A stretch of 64,000 bases of DNA from Ruminococcus sp. (GTDB lineage: Bacteria > Bacillota > Clostridia > Oscillospirales > Ruminococcaceae), in contig JAJQCE010000015.1 in NCBI GenBank assembly GCA_021202895.1, positions 161,671-225,670 on the forward strand, given 5' to 3'. Below, piece after piece: positions 1 through 9,419 of this stretch. The notes under the pieces were generated by a model. That model worked only from the letters and a program-made list of their open reading frames with translations, searched no databases and was not told where the DNA came from. The stretch's first letter is position 1; every line of letters begins with the position of its first letter. The position numbers and the translations under genes are program-made.

Positions 1-683
1 ATTTTGTTTCGGCTCTCGGCGCTGACTATTATGCCAAGCTTTACAAGAAGCTAGGCTTTGACGGAGGGCATATAATAATACTTAACCCCGTGAGGAGCGA
101 ATACTATAAGGCTGACCTTGAGCAGGCGAAAGCGGCTTTATCGGCTTTCCCGAACGGTATGCAGCTAGGCGGCGGAGTAAACGATAAAAATGCTGCGGAG
201 TTTATTGAAATGGGCGCAAGTCATGTGATTGTGACAAGCTTTGTATTTCACGACGGAATACTTGACCTTGAACGGTTAAAGCGGCTTGTTAAGGCTGTTG
301 GTAAGGAGAGGCTTGTGCTGGATTTGTCCTGCAAGAGAGTGTCAGAGAGCTATTTTATTGTAACAGACCGATGGCAGAAGCTGACAGAGGTTAAGCTGTG
401 CGCTGAAACGATGGGGCTTTTGGGCGAATACTGCGATGAGTTTTTAGTCCATGCGGCGGACGCAGAGGGAAAGACGCATGGGATTGAGCGAGGAGTGGTT
501 GAAATACTTGCCGATTCGCTTTTAAGAAATCCGTTCTTGCCGTCATGTACCTACGCAGGCGGAATTTCCAGCATGGCGGATATTGAGCTTTTAAGGGAAA
601 TAGGCGGCGGCAGAATCGACTATACGATAGGGAGCGCACTGGATATTTTCGGCGGAAATATTGCGCTTGAAAGCTTGAGATAA
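1..683 (+). CDS. hisA: HisA-type isomerase, eukaryotic (HIS6-like) form, 5' partial
   Basis: The frame is open from base 3 to the TAA at 681-683, so the start lies off the window; 226 residues are visible. The product should be the phosphoribosylformimino-AICAR-phosphate isomerase of histidine synthesis, a (beta/alpha)8 barrel that opens the aminoaldose by an Amadori rearrangement. The visible motifs GGHIIILNP, LGGGV with N-D-K after it, LVLDLS and YAGGISS near the C-terminus resemble the eukaryotic HIS6 subfamily more than the common bacterial HisA. A GTG at 90 could be mistaken for the start, but the barrel sequence continues upstream of it. No other his gene adjoins it here; hisC is about 39 kb away. 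Subfamily call is from memory of family motifs. Confidence 0.8.
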   Translation, partial: FVSALGADYYAKLYKKLGFDGGHIIILNPVRSEYYKADLEQAKAALSAFPNGMQLGGGVNDKNAAEFIEMGASHVIVTSFVFHDGILDLERLKRLVKAVGKERLVLDLSCKRVSESYFIVTDRWQKLTEVKLCAETMGLLGEYCDEFLVHAADAEGKTHGIERGVVEILADSLLRNPFLPSCTYAGGISSMADIELLREIGGGRIDYTIGSALDIFGGNIALESLR

Positions 684-776
684 TTTTTCAGTTGAATGTG
701 ACTGGAATCTACGCCTTTAAAGGCTGTGAAAATAAGTACATAATATTTTGCATATATATAGTAATCTATAAGAAAA

Positions 777-783
777 AAGGAGG
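777..783 (+). promoter_or_regulatory. Ribosome binding site of ddl
   Basis: AAGGAGG lies 9 nt before the ATG at 793 and fixes the start of ddl. Confidence 0.85.
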
Positions 784-792
784 CAAAAGGAA

Positions 793-1860
793 ATGGCTAA
801 GAAAAAAATAGCCGTAATTTTCGGCGGCAAGTCCAGCGAGCATGATATTTCTCTTGTTTCGGCGGCTCATGTTATCGAAAGCCTGCCAAAGGATAAGTAT
901 GACGTCATTTGCATTGGTATTACTAAGCGAGGACACTGGGTTAAGTACATAGGCTCGGTTGACGAGCTTGTCAGCGGCAGGTGGGAAATGCACCCTGACA
1001 ATGTGCCTTGTATAATGAGTCCCGACCCGCTTCACAAGGGCTTTATCGTGCTGGGGAGCGACGGAACGTTTGACAATCTGAAGGTAGATTGCGTGTTCCC
1101 CGTGCTTCACGGCAAAAACGGTGAGGACGGTACTGTTCAGGGACTTTTTGCGTTGAGCGGAGTGCCGTTTGTCGGCTGCGATATGATTTCAAGCGCAAAC
1201 TGCATGGATAAGGAGCTTACGCACATTATCCTTGAAGCAAGCGGAATTAAAATGGCAAGGTATATCTCTATGCGCTACAGCGAGTACGACAAAATGGATG
1301 AGAAAATAGAGCAGGCTCAAAGCGAGCTTGAGTATCCTATGTTTGTAAAGCCCTGCTGCGCAGGGTCTTCTGTCGGAGTTTCCAGAGTTACAAATGCGCA
1401 GGAGCTTAAAGAGGGAATAAAGCTTGCGTTTTTGTCGGATAAAAAGCTGCTGATAGAGCAGGGAGTTGACGGAAGAGAATGCGAGTGCGCCGTGATGGGA
1501 AACGTCAGTCCGTTCGCTTCGGCAGTCGGTGAAATTAAAAGTGCCAACGAGGGCTTTTACGACTTTGATTCTAAATATGAAAGCGACAGCTCACAGACGA
1601 TTATTCCTGCGGATATAAGCAGTACGGTGAGTGAGAAAATAAGGGAAACTGCGCTTAAAGCCTACAAAATTATGGGTTGCTCAGGACTTGCAAGGTGCGA
1701 CTTTTTCCTTTGCGGCGAGAGCGTGGTGCTTAATGAAATCAACACCATGCCTGGTCACACTCCGATAAGTATGTATCCTAAGCTCATGGAAAATGCAGGA
1801 ATGACGCCGAGCGAGCAGGAGGACAGGCTGATAGAGCTTGCCCTTGAAAGAGAAAACTAA
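793..1860 (+). CDS. ddl: D-alanine--D-alanine ligase
   Basis: 355 residues, normal length for Ddl. It joins two D-alanines with ATP to make the dipeptide end of the peptidoglycan stem, in the cytoplasm. The ATP-grasp signatures are visible: the N-terminal GGKSSEHDISLVSA block, the HGKNGEDGT loop near residues 110-118, a K-P-x-x-A-G-S-S-V-G-V ATP-binding strand around residue 190, and the metal-binding NEINTMPGHT near residue 315. A strong Shine-Dalgarno sequence sets the start. murI follows after 14 nt, so the two cell-wall precursor genes are probably co-transcribed. Confidence 0.95.
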   Translation: MAKKKIAVIFGGKSSEHDISLVSAAHVIESLPKDKYDVICIGITKRGHWVKYIGSVDELVSGRWEMHPDNVPCIMSPDPLHKGFIVLGSDGTFDNLKVDCVFPVLHGKNGEDGTVQGLFALSGVPFVGCDMISSANCMDKELTHIILEASGIKMARYISMRYSEYDKMDEKIEQAQSELEYPMFVKPCCAGSSVGVSRVTNAQELKEGIKLAFLSDKKLLIEQGVDGRECECAVMGNVSPFASAVGEIKSANEGFYDFDSKYESDSSQTIIPADISSTVSEKIRETALKAYKIMGCSGLARCDFFLCGESVVLNEINTMPGHTPISMYPKLMENAGMTPSEQEDRLIELALEREN

Positions 1861-1874
1861 AGGACGGTAAGGAT

Positions 1875-2795
1875 ATGCTTAAGAACTTGAGCGTGGCAGA
1901 TGAGAAAATTTTGTCGGGGAGTTTGCGCAGCAAGCTCATAGGGCAGACAAATATAATGGAAAGCTCATGCGATGCTTTGAGTCTGCCCAAGGGCTCAATA
2001 GGCGTTTTTGATTCAGGCGTGGGCGGGCTTACCTGCGTCAAGGAGCTTATCAGGCTTATGCCGCACGAGGATATTGTGTATTTAGGCGACACTGCAAGAG
2101 TTCCCTATGGCACAAGGAGCAGACAGACTATAGTCGATTATGCAAGGCAGGACATCCACTTTATGGAAAAACATAATGTCAAGCTTCTGATTGTCGCCTG
2201 TGGCACGGTTTCAGCGGTAATGCAGACAGAGCCTCTGTTTAAGGATTCTACCATAAACTGTTATAGCGGAGTTATAATCCCAGCCGTTGACGCTGCCTGT
2301 GAGGCTACCAAAAACGGCAAAATCGGAGTAATCGCCACTCAGGCTTCTATCAGGAGCGGCTGCTATGAGAATGAAATTCACAGGATAAATCCGAAAATAG
2401 AGGTGTTCAGCCGTGCAGGTACGCTGCTTGTGCCGCTTGCCGAAAGCGGCTATACCTCCGTTGACTGCGAGCCTGCGCAGTTTTTTGTAAGAGAGTACTT
2501 AAGCGATATAAAGCAAAAGGGCGTGGACACGCTGATTATGGGCTGTACTCACTATCCGCTCTTTGAGGAGGCTGTCGGGGCTTTTATGGGTGAATCGGTT
2601 ACGCTTATCTCTCCTGGAGCAGTCACGGCGGCACTTGCCTATGACGCACTCAAGGCGCAAAATGCGCTCTGGAGCGATGAACATAAGGCGAAAATCGAGC
2701 TTTACTGCACCGACAGTGCAGAGCTTTTTGAAGAGAACGTAAACCGCTTTCTGGGCTGCGGAATTGACGCTCAGATAAGTCAGTGCAGACTGTAA
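1875..2795 (+). CDS. murI: Glutamate racemase
   Basis: 306 residues; makes D-glutamate for the peptidoglycan stem. The family core starts at GVFDSGVGGLTC about residue 42, followed by YLGDTARVPYGTRS. The two catalytic cysteines are seen in VACGTVSA (Gly where many homologues have Asn) and MGCTHYPLF. The ATG at 1875, with AAGG just upstream, gives about 40 residues more than a minimal racemase; an internal ATG at 1956 (MESSCDAL) would give the usual length, so the start is uncertain. The gene follows ddl closely and its end overlaps or abuts the DUF1934 gene. Confidence 0.93.
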   Translation: MLKNLSVADEKILSGSLRSKLIGQTNIMESSCDALSLPKGSIGVFDSGVGGLTCVKELIRLMPHEDIVYLGDTARVPYGTRSRQTIVDYARQDIHFMEKHNVKLLIVACGTVSAVMQTEPLFKDSTINCYSGVIIPAVDAACEATKNGKIGVIATQASIRSGCYENEIHRINPKIEVFSRAGTLLVPLAESGYTSVDCEPAQFFVREYLSDIKQKGVDTLIMGCTHYPLFEEAVGAFMGESVTLISPGAVTAALAYDALKAQNALWSDEHKAKIELYCTDSAELFEENVNRFLGCGIDAQISQCRL

Positions 2796-3187
2796 AGAAA
2801 ATGGAATATAACGCAAATTTGAAGCTAAGAAGCGTAAGCGAAGAGCAAACGCAAGACGAGAGCTGTTCCTGCCGATATGAGCAGAAAGAAAATGTACTTG
2901 AGATAGCCTACAGCGATACGCTGATAAGAGTTTTTAAAGACGAAGCCGTAATAGAGCGCACAGGTGAAATGCGTTTTAAAATGCCTGTTAAGCCAGGTGA
3001 GAAAGCTCACTGTGAGGTTCAGACAGAGCTTGGTTCTTTCACTCTTGAAGTTTTCGGCAGAGGTATTTTAGTCAGAGAGCGTTCTGACGGCTTGAACATA
3101 TTTATCAGCTATGACAGCGGCATTGATTCTGAAAGCATGCAAACTACAAGGCTTTCTCTTAAGCTGGAAAATAAAAAAATGCTCTGA
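2783..3187 (+). CDS. DUF1934 family beta-barrel protein
   Basis: 134 residues from a GTG at 2783 that overlaps murI, or 128 from an ATG at 2801; neither has a strong ribosome site. The pattern of alternating strands with conserved R-T-G, M-x-F/M-x-V, T-E-L-G-S-F-T-L-E-V and ISYDSG matches the DUF1934 calycin-like beta-barrel family of Firmicutes, which has no established function. There is no signal peptide or membrane segment, so it is probably cytoplasmic. It is the last gene of the ddl-murI unit; its stop codon lies inside the terminator stem. Confidence 0.75.
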   Translation: MQTVKKMEYNANLKLRSVSEEQTQDESCSCRYEQKENVLEIAYSDTLIRVFKDEAVIERTGEMRFKMPVKPGEKAHCEVQTELGSFTLEVFGRGILVRERSDGLNIFISYDSGIDSESMQTTRLSLKLENKKML

Positions 3188-3207
3188 TTTTTGTCAGAGC
3201 ATTTTTA
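3177..3207. terminator. Bidirectional intrinsic terminator
   Basis: The 9-bp stem ATGCTCTGA (3179-3187) pairs with TCAGAGCAT (3194-3202). It is flanked by an A run on the left and a T run on the right, so it can stop both the ddl-murI transcript and the converging rpiB operon. Confidence 0.88.
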
Positions 3208-3221
3208 TTTGTAAGCTAGTT

Positions 3222-3671
3222 TCATAAATTTTTATTTTCAATCTCCTCAATCAGACCGATTCTGCGCTTGTGACGTTCCTCATTTGAAAACTCGGTATGT
3301 ACAAAGGTGTCAACCAAGTCAAGAGCAGTACCCTCTCCGACAACTCTTGCGCCGAAGCAAAGCACGTTTGCGTCGTTATGCTCTCTCGTAAGCCTTGCGG
3401 AGAAGCACTCTGAACAGCAGGCAGCTCGTATTCCCCTGAATTTGTTAGCCGCAAGGCTCATTCCCACGCCTGTGCCGCAGATTAAAATCCCTAAGCTTGC
3501 CTCGCCGCTTAAGACGCATTCGCATACCCTTGCGGCGGCAACGGGGTAGTCGCACTTTTCTCCAATCGCACAGCCTAAATCTATACACTCGATTCCTTGA
3601 CCCTCTAAATGCTCAACAACCGCAAGCTTAAGCTGCGGCGCAGCATGGTCGTTTCCTATTGCAACCTTCAT
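3222..3671 (-). CDS. rpiB: Ribose-5-phosphate isomerase B
   Basis: 149 residues, the standard RpiB length. It interconverts ribose 5-phosphate and ribulose 5-phosphate in the pentose phosphate pathway. It begins MKVAIGNDHAA, has the LICGTGVGMS phosphate loop with the catalytic cysteine about residue 65, then NKFRGIRAA and the REHNDANVLCFGAR segment typical of the family. A GAAAGGA site precedes the ATG. It lies 15 nt after tsaB as the last gene of the long minus-strand operon. Confidence 0.95.
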   Translation of the reverse strand: MKVAIGNDHAAPQLKLAVVEHLEGQGIECIDLGCAIGEKCDYPVAAARVCECVLSGEASLGILICGTGVGMSLAANKFRGIRAACCSECFSARLTREHNDANVLCFGARVVGEGTALDLVDTFVHTEFSNEERHKRRIGLIEEIENKNL

Positions 3672-3686
3672 ATTTTAATATCCTTT

Positions 3687-4376
3687 CTATCTGTGAGCGG
3701 CATCCTTTTCAGCCTTTGTCTGCTGTAAATATGCCGCTTCAAGTCTGTCAGCGCTTACCGCTCTGTCAGGGTTCGCTTCAAATGCTAAACACAGCGAAGC
3801 CGCATTCTGAAGCCTTTGAGTAAACGGAGCGCAGATTACATTTTCTTTGTCGCCAAAAAGCGAAGCCTTGACCTCTTCACAGCAGTCGCCGACCAGCACC
3901 GCCTTGTCGGAAACGCTTTCCTTAAGCTCGCTTTCGGAGCAAACCTTGTCAGGAATTACGCTCTTAAGCTTTATACCGTCGCTCTTGTAAATTCCGCAGT
4001 AGTAAATGCCCTTTCTTGCACTCATCACGCTCACAATTTCCCCATGGTAGGCAAGGCAGTTGTAGGCTAAAGCTTCAAGCGTTGAAATTCCTGCACACTT
4101 TAAAGACGGCTGGCCCAGACAGATTCCCTTGACAGCGGCAATACCTATTCTTATTCCTGTGTAGGAGCCAGGACCGTTAGCACAGACAATGCCGTCAAAA
4201 TCTGCAAAGTCAAGCGATGTGTCGCTCATAAGCTCCTTAACAATCGGCAGCATAATCTGCGAATGGGTAAGGCTGGTGTAAATGCTCTTTTGAGCTAAAA
4301 TTCTCTCGCCGTCGTTTATAGCCGCCGAGGCAGTTTTGCCAGATGTGTCAATCGCTATTATTTTCAAAAATCCCAT
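3687..4376 (-). CDS. tsaB: tRNA t6A biosynthesis protein TsaB
   Basis: TsaB is the catalytically inactive Kae1-like partner that forms, with TsaD and TsaE, the complex placing threonylcarbamoyl on A37 of ANN-decoding tRNAs. The ASKHA-type start IIAIDTSGKTASAA, the ANGPGSYTGIRIG segment near residue 75 and ISTLEALA are diagnostic. The ATG at 4376 (MGFLKIIAIDTSG) is preferred; a TTG at 4394 would add six residues of poor similarity. tsaE lies upstream in the same orientation, with a 210-nt gap. tsaD is not in the window. Confidence 0.9.
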   Translation of the reverse strand: MGFLKIIAIDTSGKTASAAINDGERILAQKSIYTSLTHSQIMLPIVKELMSDTSLDFADFDGIVCANGPGSYTGIRIGIAAVKGICLGQPSLKCAGISTLEALAYNCLAYHGEIVSVMSARKGIYYCGIYKSDGIKLKSVIPDKVCSESELKESVSDKAVLVGDCCEEVKASLFGDKENVICAPFTQRLQNAASLCLAFEANPDRAVSADRLEAAYLQQTKAEKDAAHR

Positions 4377-4586
4377 CTTCTTTCTTAAAAACAAACAAGA
4401 ATCCCTGTCAAAGTATAGTGTTTTTGAACAAAAGCTCGTGAGCTTGACTGGGGTTTGCAGATAAAAGAATCAATTTTGCACAAAGCAAACATTTTATACA
4501 AATTGAAGCCGTTTAGAGTTCAAAAGTCAAAATCGAGAACGGACAAAACAAATGAGAAGCTGTGTCAAAGAATGGAGTCCATCCAA
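4377..4586. other. Gap between tsaE and tsaB, no gene seen
   Basis: About 210 bases of AT-rich sequence. I see no RNA gene, convincing promoter or terminator. The + strand reading frame here has no recognisable protein. Confidence 0.6.
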
Positions 4587-5027
4587 TCAATTGATATTAG
4601 CTTCAAAAAAATCTCCTCCGTTTATATTTATCTCTCTTGTATCATCATCTATTCGCTTGATGTCAATGTAAATAGTATCGTCGTCAAGCTCGTCAGCTAT
4701 GTTTTCCGACCATTCAATCACAATAACTGTGTTTTCGTCCATGCAGTCGTAAAAGGATACGCTTTCAAGCTGGGACGAGTCGGCTATCCGATACATATCA
4801 AAGTGGCAGAGCCTGAGCGTGTCGCCCTGATATATGTTTAAAAGCGCAAAGGTGGGGGAGGTTACTTCATCTCCTAGTCCCATGCCGAGAGAGATTCCTC
4901 TCGTCATTGTCGTTTTTCCTGCGCCTAAATCTCCAGTAAAGGCGATAACCTCGCCGCCGTGAAGAAGCTCTCCGATTTTTTCACCAAGTTGTGTAGTCTG
5001 CTCACTTGAACGAGTTATAAATTCCAT
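4587..5027 (-). CDS. tsaE: tRNA t6A biosynthesis ATPase TsaE
   Basis: 146 residues, normal for this P-loop ATPase. It drives turnover of the TsaB-TsaD complex in t6A synthesis. Walker A is GDLGAGKTT about residues 32-40, followed by TSPTFALLNIY and the FDMYR segment, then VIVIEWSENI with the catalytic-site W and E. The ATG lies 4 nt after the stop of the DUF3810 gene, whose last codons carry a GGAGG, so the two are translationally linked. Confidence 0.93.
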   Translation of the reverse strand: MEFITRSSEQTTQLGEKIGELLHGGEVIAFTGDLGAGKTTMTRGISLGMGLGDEVTSPTFALLNIYQGDTLRLCHFDMYRIADSSQLESVSFYDCMDENTVIVIEWSENIADELDDDTIYIDIKRIDDDTREININGGDFFEANIN

Positions 5028-5031
5028 ATTC

Positions 5032-6192
5032 TTATTCGCTGTCCTCCAAGTTCATATAATACCAGTCTAAAAGTAAATCCACCATTCTGCCGTAGGAATT
5101 TTTTCCGTCCTCTACTCCGTTGAGCTTGAGCGAAGTCTCCATCGCCTTGTCAGAAGCCTTAGCTACCGTCTGTGAATCAATCAAGCCCTCGTCGCTCTCC
5201 TGAACCTCCTGCCAGTAGCTAACGTTAGAATTCCAGTCGGTTCGCACTCCGTCGCTAAGAGCCGTATAAAGCTCGCTTACCGTTTCGTCAGAGCAGTAGT
5301 CCTCGCACTTTCCTAATACATACTTAAGTGCCCGTAAACTGCCGCTGTAGTTGTATTCGATGTTGTCGCTTTCATAGCAGGCTAAAAATCCGATAAAATT
5401 CGCCTCATCCTCACGGATAAAGCCCTTGGTGTGGGCAAGCTCGTGACAAACGGTGTCGGGCATATTAAGCTCGTACATCTGATCGTTGTAGTTAGCTTCC
5501 ATTGTAAACGGGAAGTATATCCCCATCAGATACTGCTGGCTCATAAAGAACGAATTTATTATAGACTTTGGCGTGGTGTAGTACCCTGAAAGCTGCGGAT
5601 AATCGTTCGCTAAATTCAGCATGGCCGCCTTTGCCGTTTCGTCTAAATCTGCGGTAAGAACAAACTGCCCCTCGTCATTTCTCTCAACCTGCTCTGAAAA
5701 GGCATTTGTTTCGTCAATCAAAAACCAAGCCAGCTGCTCAAGCTGTGAAGCCGTGTACTGCTCCTGTGGATAGTCGTACATCTCTGCAAAGTAGGAGGTG
5801 TGGTAGAGAATAAAGCAGTTAAGAGTTTCGGTTAAAACTATGTAGACAATTATCCATGCGTATGTGTAGCCGTAAGCATGGCGGATCGTGCGCTTGGCGT
5901 CCTTGCTTTTGCGCTTGACTATCATAAGCACGATAAAAGCTATAATCGACAGCGGAACTCCGATAAGTGCTATCAAAATTAAAATCTCACCCAGAGAAAA
6001 CGGCAGCTTTTCGGTTAAAAAGGCAAACGGTACTGAAATTACTGGAAAAACCTTTTGAACGTACCAGTCGGAAAAGCTAGTGCTTTGCCATGCTAAAATG
6101 TTAAGTATCACGCACAAAAGCAAAAGTGCGCAGATAATTTTAAACTGTATTCTCCTGCGCCTAATTGACGCTTTTAATTTTTCAAGGCTCAA
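5032..6192 (-). CDS. DUF3810 membrane protein with HExxH-type motif
   Basis: 386 residues if started at the TTG at 6192. An AGGAG sits 7 nt before it and overlaps the fhs stop codon; a start 51 nt further up would lie inside fhs with no ribosome site. Three or so N-terminal hydrophobic segments are followed by an extracellular-looking domain with VCHELAHTKGF and, 5 residues on, E-D-E-A-N-F. This is a zincin-like H-E-x-x-H plus downstream Glu arrangement, typical of DUF3810. Proteolytic activity is plausible but unproven for the family. It sits between fhs and tsaE and its role there is unknown. Confidence 0.75.
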   Translation of the reverse strand: MSLEKLKASIRRRRIQFKIICALLLLCVILNILAWQSTSFSDWYVQKVFPVISVPFAFLTEKLPFSLGEILILIALIGVPLSIIAFIVLMIVKRKSKDAKRTIRHAYGYTYAWIIVYIVLTETLNCFILYHTSYFAEMYDYPQEQYTASQLEQLAWFLIDETNAFSEQVERNDEGQFVLTADLDETAKAAMLNLANDYPQLSGYYTTPKSIINSFFMSQQYLMGIYFPFTMEANYNDQMYELNMPDTVCHELAHTKGFIREDEANFIGFLACYESDNIEYNYSGSLRALKYVLGKCEDYCSDETVSELYTALSDGVRTDWNSNVSYWQEVQESDEGLIDSQTVAKASDKAMETSLKLNGVEDGKNSYGRMVDLLLDWYYMNLEDSE

Positions 6193-6202
6193 TTTTTTTC
6201 TC

Positions 6203-7873
6203 CTAGAAAAGTCCTGTGATTTCTCCGTTTTTATCAACGTCAATTGAAAATGCGGCAGGCTTTTTCGGCAGCCCAGGCATAGTCATAACGTCGCCCGTGT
6301 AGACTACGATAAATCCCGCTCCGCCCGAAAGCTTAGCATCGCGTACGGTGATTTTAAAATTAGTCGGCTTGCCAAGCTTGCTCGGGTCGTCAGAAAGCGA
6401 GTACTGAGTTTTCGCCACGCATATCGGCAGATTAGCCTTGCCGAGCACTTCAATCTCCTTAATCGCCTTTTGCGCCTGTGCTGTGTAGTTGACTCCGTCA
6501 GCACGGTAAATTTCTTTGGCGATAGCTTCTATTTTTTCCTTAATCGTCAGGTTCACATCGTAAAGTGGCTTGAAATTGCTCTGTGACCTTTCAATTTCAG
6601 CGCAAACCTTTTTCGCAAGATCCTTTCCGCCCTCGCCGCCTTTTTCAAAGACCTCTGTCAGCGAGTATTTAACTCCCATCTCATTGCAGACGTCCTCGAT
6701 TATCTGAATTTCAGCATCGGTGTCGCTGTGAAAACGGTTTATCGCAACTACTACGCTAACACCATATTTGCGCATATTTTCAATGTGCGTCTTAAGATTA
6801 ACCACGCCGCTTTTGAGTGCGTCAAGGTTTTCCTCTGTAAGCGCTGCCTTGTCAGCTCCGCCGTTGTATTTGAGCGCGCGGATTGTAGCGACAAGCACCA
6901 CGCAGTCAGGTGAAAGATTAGCCTGCCTGCACTTTATGTCAAAGAATTTCTCTGCTCCAAGGTCAGAGCCGAAGCCTGCCTCTGTGATGGTGTAGTCGCA
7001 TAACTTAAGTCCGAGCTTTGTCGCTTTAACCGAGTTGCAGCCGTGCGCTATGTTGGCAAACGGTCCGCCGTGTATAATCGCAGGAGTGTTCTCGAGCGTC
7101 TGAACCAGATTAGGCTTAAGCGCATCCTTAAGCAGTGCAGTCATAGCACCGCAGCCGCCTAAATCCTTAGCGTAAATAGGCTCACCGTCAAGACTGTAGG
7201 CAACAAGTATTCTTTCAAGTCTTGCCTTTAAATCATCAAGGTCGTCAGCTAAGCAGAGAATCGCCATAATCTCGCTTGCAACGGTAATCTGAAAGCCGTC
7301 CTCACGTGGAACGCCGTTTATTTTGCCTCCCAGACCTACAATTACATTTCTAAGCGCACGGTCATTCATGTCCATGCACCTCTTGAAGAGTATTCTGCGC
7401 TGGTCTATTTTAAGCGGATTGCCCTGCTGAAGCGAGTTGTCTATAAGCGCACAGAGCAGATTGTTTGCGGCGGTAATTGCGTGCATATCTCCCGTAAAGT
7501 GCAGATTTATATCCTCCATCGGCACAACCTGCGCAAAGCCACCGCCTGCCGCACCGCCCTTGATTCCGAAAACAGGACCTAAAGACGGCTCTCTTAGTGC
7601 TAAAATCGCATCCTTGCCGATTTTCGCCATCGCCTGTGCAAGACCGACAGAAACAGTAGTTTTGCCCTCTCCCGCAGGCGTGGGATTTATCGCCGTAACA
7701 AGTATAAGCTTGCTGTTCGGCTTGCTCTCAAGCTTGTCAAAGAGCTTTTGAGAAAGCTTTGCCTTGTAATGTCCGTAAGGCTCAACGTCCTCGCTTTCAA
7801 TTCCCAGCTTCTGCGCTACTTCCATAATCTCAAGCATCTTAGCCTGCTTTGCAATTTCAATATCTGTCAACAT
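6203..7873 (-). CDS. fhs: Formate--tetrahydrofolate ligase
   Basis: 556 residues, the family length. It makes 10-formyl-THF from formate, THF and ATP, feeding one-carbon metabolism in anaerobes. The ATP-binding loop TPAGEGKTT is near residue 66, followed by [20 protein letters not shown] and HFTGDMHAI, all signature segments. AAAGGAG lies 9 nt before the ATG. It is second in the operon after the CNNM protein, and its stop codon overlaps the ribosome site of the DUF3810 gene. Confidence 0.97.
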   Translation of the reverse strand: MLTDIEIAKQAKMLEIMEVAQKLGIESEDVEPYGHYKAKLSQKLFDKLESKPNSKLILVTAINPTPAGEGKTTVSVGLAQAMAKIGKDAILALREPSLGPVFGIKGGAAGGGFAQVVPMEDINLHFTGDMHAITAANNLLCALIDNSLQQGNPLKIDQRRILFKRCMDMNDRALRNVIVGLGGKINGVPREDGFQITVASEIMAILCLADDLDDLKARLERILVAYSLDGEPIYAKDLGGCGAMTALLKDALKPNLVQTLENTPAIIHGGPFANIAHGCNSVKATKLGLKLCDYTITEAGFGSDLGAEKFFDIKCRQANLSPDCVVLVATIRALKYNGGADKAALTEENLDALKSGVVNLKTHIENMRKYGVSVVVAINRFHSDTDAEIQIIEDVCNEMGVKYSLTEVFEKGGEGGKDLAKKVCAEIERSQSNFKPLYDVNLTIKEKIEAIAKEIYRADGVNYTAQAQKAIKEIEVLGKANLPICVAKTQYSLSDDPSKLGKPTNFKITVRDAKLSGGAGFIVVYTGDVMTMPGLPKKPAAFSIDVDKNGEITGLF

Positions 7874-7887
7874 TTTAAACAGCTCCT

Positions 7888-9252
7888 TTACATCATTTCC
7901 TCGTCATATTCGATTTCCTTGTCCTTTACGGCACGGATTTTTTCTATTCGGTTGTCCTTGGCACGCATCACCGCAAAGGTTATGTTTTTCCAGCGCACAA
8001 CAGGCGTCTGGCCGTCCTCTGGTATGTAACCTAAAAGGTCTGTGACAAAGCCGCTGATTGTGCTGTAGTCATGCTCTGAGTCAATTCGCTGTCCCATAGC
8101 CTCAAGCACCTCGTCTGTGTCCGCCGTGCCTGAAATGTCAAAGGTGTTCGGAGTAATCTCGTCAATCTCCTCCGCTTCATTCTCATCGTATTCGTCACGT
8201 ATGCTGCCGACTATACATTCAAGCAGATCCTCCATCGTGACAATTCCCGCCGTGCCGCCGTATTCGTCAAGCAGTACGGCTATCTGCTTGCTGTTTTCAG
8301 TGAAGTAGTCAAAAAGCTCACTGCAGTTTGCCGAATCGGGAACATACTTTACTTCGTGAACAAAATCCGAAAGCTTTTCCGAGCCGTCAGGATTAAGTAT
8401 CAGCGACAGCAGATCCTTGATGTAGATAACGCCGCAGATCTCGTCTATGCTCTCCTTGTAAACAGGAATCCTTGAAAAACCGCTTTCAAGCGCAATTTTC
8501 ACAGCGTCCTCTACAGGTGCGTCCCATGCCACCGCTTCAATGTCCACTCTGTGTGTCATGACGTCCTTGAGCTCCATGTCGGAAAATTCAAAGATGTTGG
8601 AAATCATCTCCGCCTGATCCTCTTCAATTCCGCCGTCAGAGTTTGCCTCGTCAAGCAGCTGCCGTATTTCACTTTCGGTAACGGCGTTCAGATCCTCCGT
8701 CTTTACGCCTAAAAGCCTGAGCGTAGCCTTGACGCAGAGAGAAAAGCAACAGTAAAGCGGCTTGAAGAAAGCAAGGTAGACTCTTAAAGTCCCCAGCCTT
8801 GAAAGCGCAAATTTCTCACCGATTCTGTTGATCTTGCAGAGCTTTTTAGGAACTGTCACCGCAAGAGAAGCAAAAATCAGCGCACATATTACTATCAGCA
8901 AAAATGCGAAAACCACGCATACGATTATGTAGTCAACCTCGCCAATCACCTTGCCCAAGCTTTCAATTTCACTTAAGCTTTGGCATATCGGCAGATAGAC
9001 GAAAGCCGTGCCGAGAGCCGCCGCAAGAATAAGCGTCAGACACCTTACCGCAAGGTTAGTCTGAATAAGCATGCTTGGATTCTTTAGTATTTTTTTGAGC
9101 CGCTTGCCTGTATCACCCTTTTCAGTCAGCGACAAGAGCCTGTTGTCAGGAATACGAAGCAGTGAATTTGTGCAGGCTGTAAAGAAGCCTAAAATGATTG
9201 AAGCAATGATAAAAATCGCCAGTCCTATACATAATCGCCCGACGTCGTCCAT
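7888..9252 (-). CDS. CNNM/CorC-type transporter with CBS pair (first copy)
   Basis: 454 residues from the ATG at 9252, which has GGAGG 10 nt upstream; an ATG at 9297 has no ribosome site. The order is an N-terminal DUF21/CNNM membrane domain with four hydrophobic segments (residues 1 to about 180), a CBS pair around [11 protein letters not shown] and [18 protein letters not shown], then [20 protein letters not shown] and a C-terminal CorC/HlyC domain. Family members act in Mg2+ or Co2+ efflux or resistance; older hemolysin annotations are doubtful. It heads the operon running to rpiB. A paralogue lies at 42138-43403. Confidence 0.9.
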   Translation of the reverse strand: MDDVGRLCIGLAIFIIASIILGFFTACTNSLLRIPDNRLLSLTEKGDTGKRLKKILKNPSMLIQTNLAVRCLTLILAAALGTAFVYLPICQSLSEIESLGKVIGEVDYIIVCVVFAFLLIVICALIFASLAVTVPKKLCKINRIGEKFALSRLGTLRVYLAFFKPLYCCFSLCVKATLRLLGVKTEDLNAVTESEIRQLLDEANSDGGIEEDQAEMISNIFEFSDMELKDVMTHRVDIEAVAWDAPVEDAVKIALESGFSRIPVYKESIDEICGVIYIKDLLSLILNPDGSEKLSDFVHEVKYVPDSANCSELFDYFTENSKQIAVLLDEYGGTAGIVTMEDLLECIVGSIRDEYDENEAEEIDEITPNTFDISGTADTDEVLEAMGQRIDSEHDYSTISGFVTDLLGYIPEDGQTPVVRWKNITFAVMRAKDNRIEKIRAVKDKEIEYDEEMM

Positions 9253-9314
9253 GAGAAATAAACCTCCAAAAAAAGTCAGCATTAATTTCAGACACATAAG
9301 GTCTGCATAATCAT

Positions 9315-9343
9315 ATTTTACACCTAATATTTAAAGTTGTCAA
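9315..9343 (-). promoter_or_regulatory. Promoter of the CNNM-fhs-tsaE operon
   Basis: On the minus strand TTGACA (9343-9338) and TAAAAT (9320-9315) are separated by exactly 17 nt. It is divergent from the alaS promoter. Confidence 0.8.
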
Positions 9344-9360
9344 GCAAAAAAATATGGATT

Positions 9361-9374
9361 TGTGAATTTTCACA
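9361..9374. repeat. 14-bp perfect palindrome between divergent promoters
   Basis: TGTGAATTTTCACA lies 9 nt upstream of the alaS -35 box and between the two divergent promoters. It could be an operator. It resembles a Rex half-site pair, but the centre is 2 nt too short for the Rex consensus. Confidence 0.5.
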
Positions 9375-9383
9375 GTTTAACGC

Positions 9384-9412
9384 TTGACAAAGGTGTTTTG
9401 ATGGTGTATAAT
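9384..9412 (+). promoter_or_regulatory. Consensus promoter of alaS
   Basis: TTGACA at 9384-9389 and TATAAT at 9407-9412, 17 nt apart, both perfect consensus. Confidence 0.88.
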
Positions 9413-9419
9413 TGATAAA

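Noticed and set aside
4455..4841. 128-residue + strand reading frame over tsaE and the gap
   Set aside because: Mostly antisense to tsaE, with no ribosome site or recognisable protein features.
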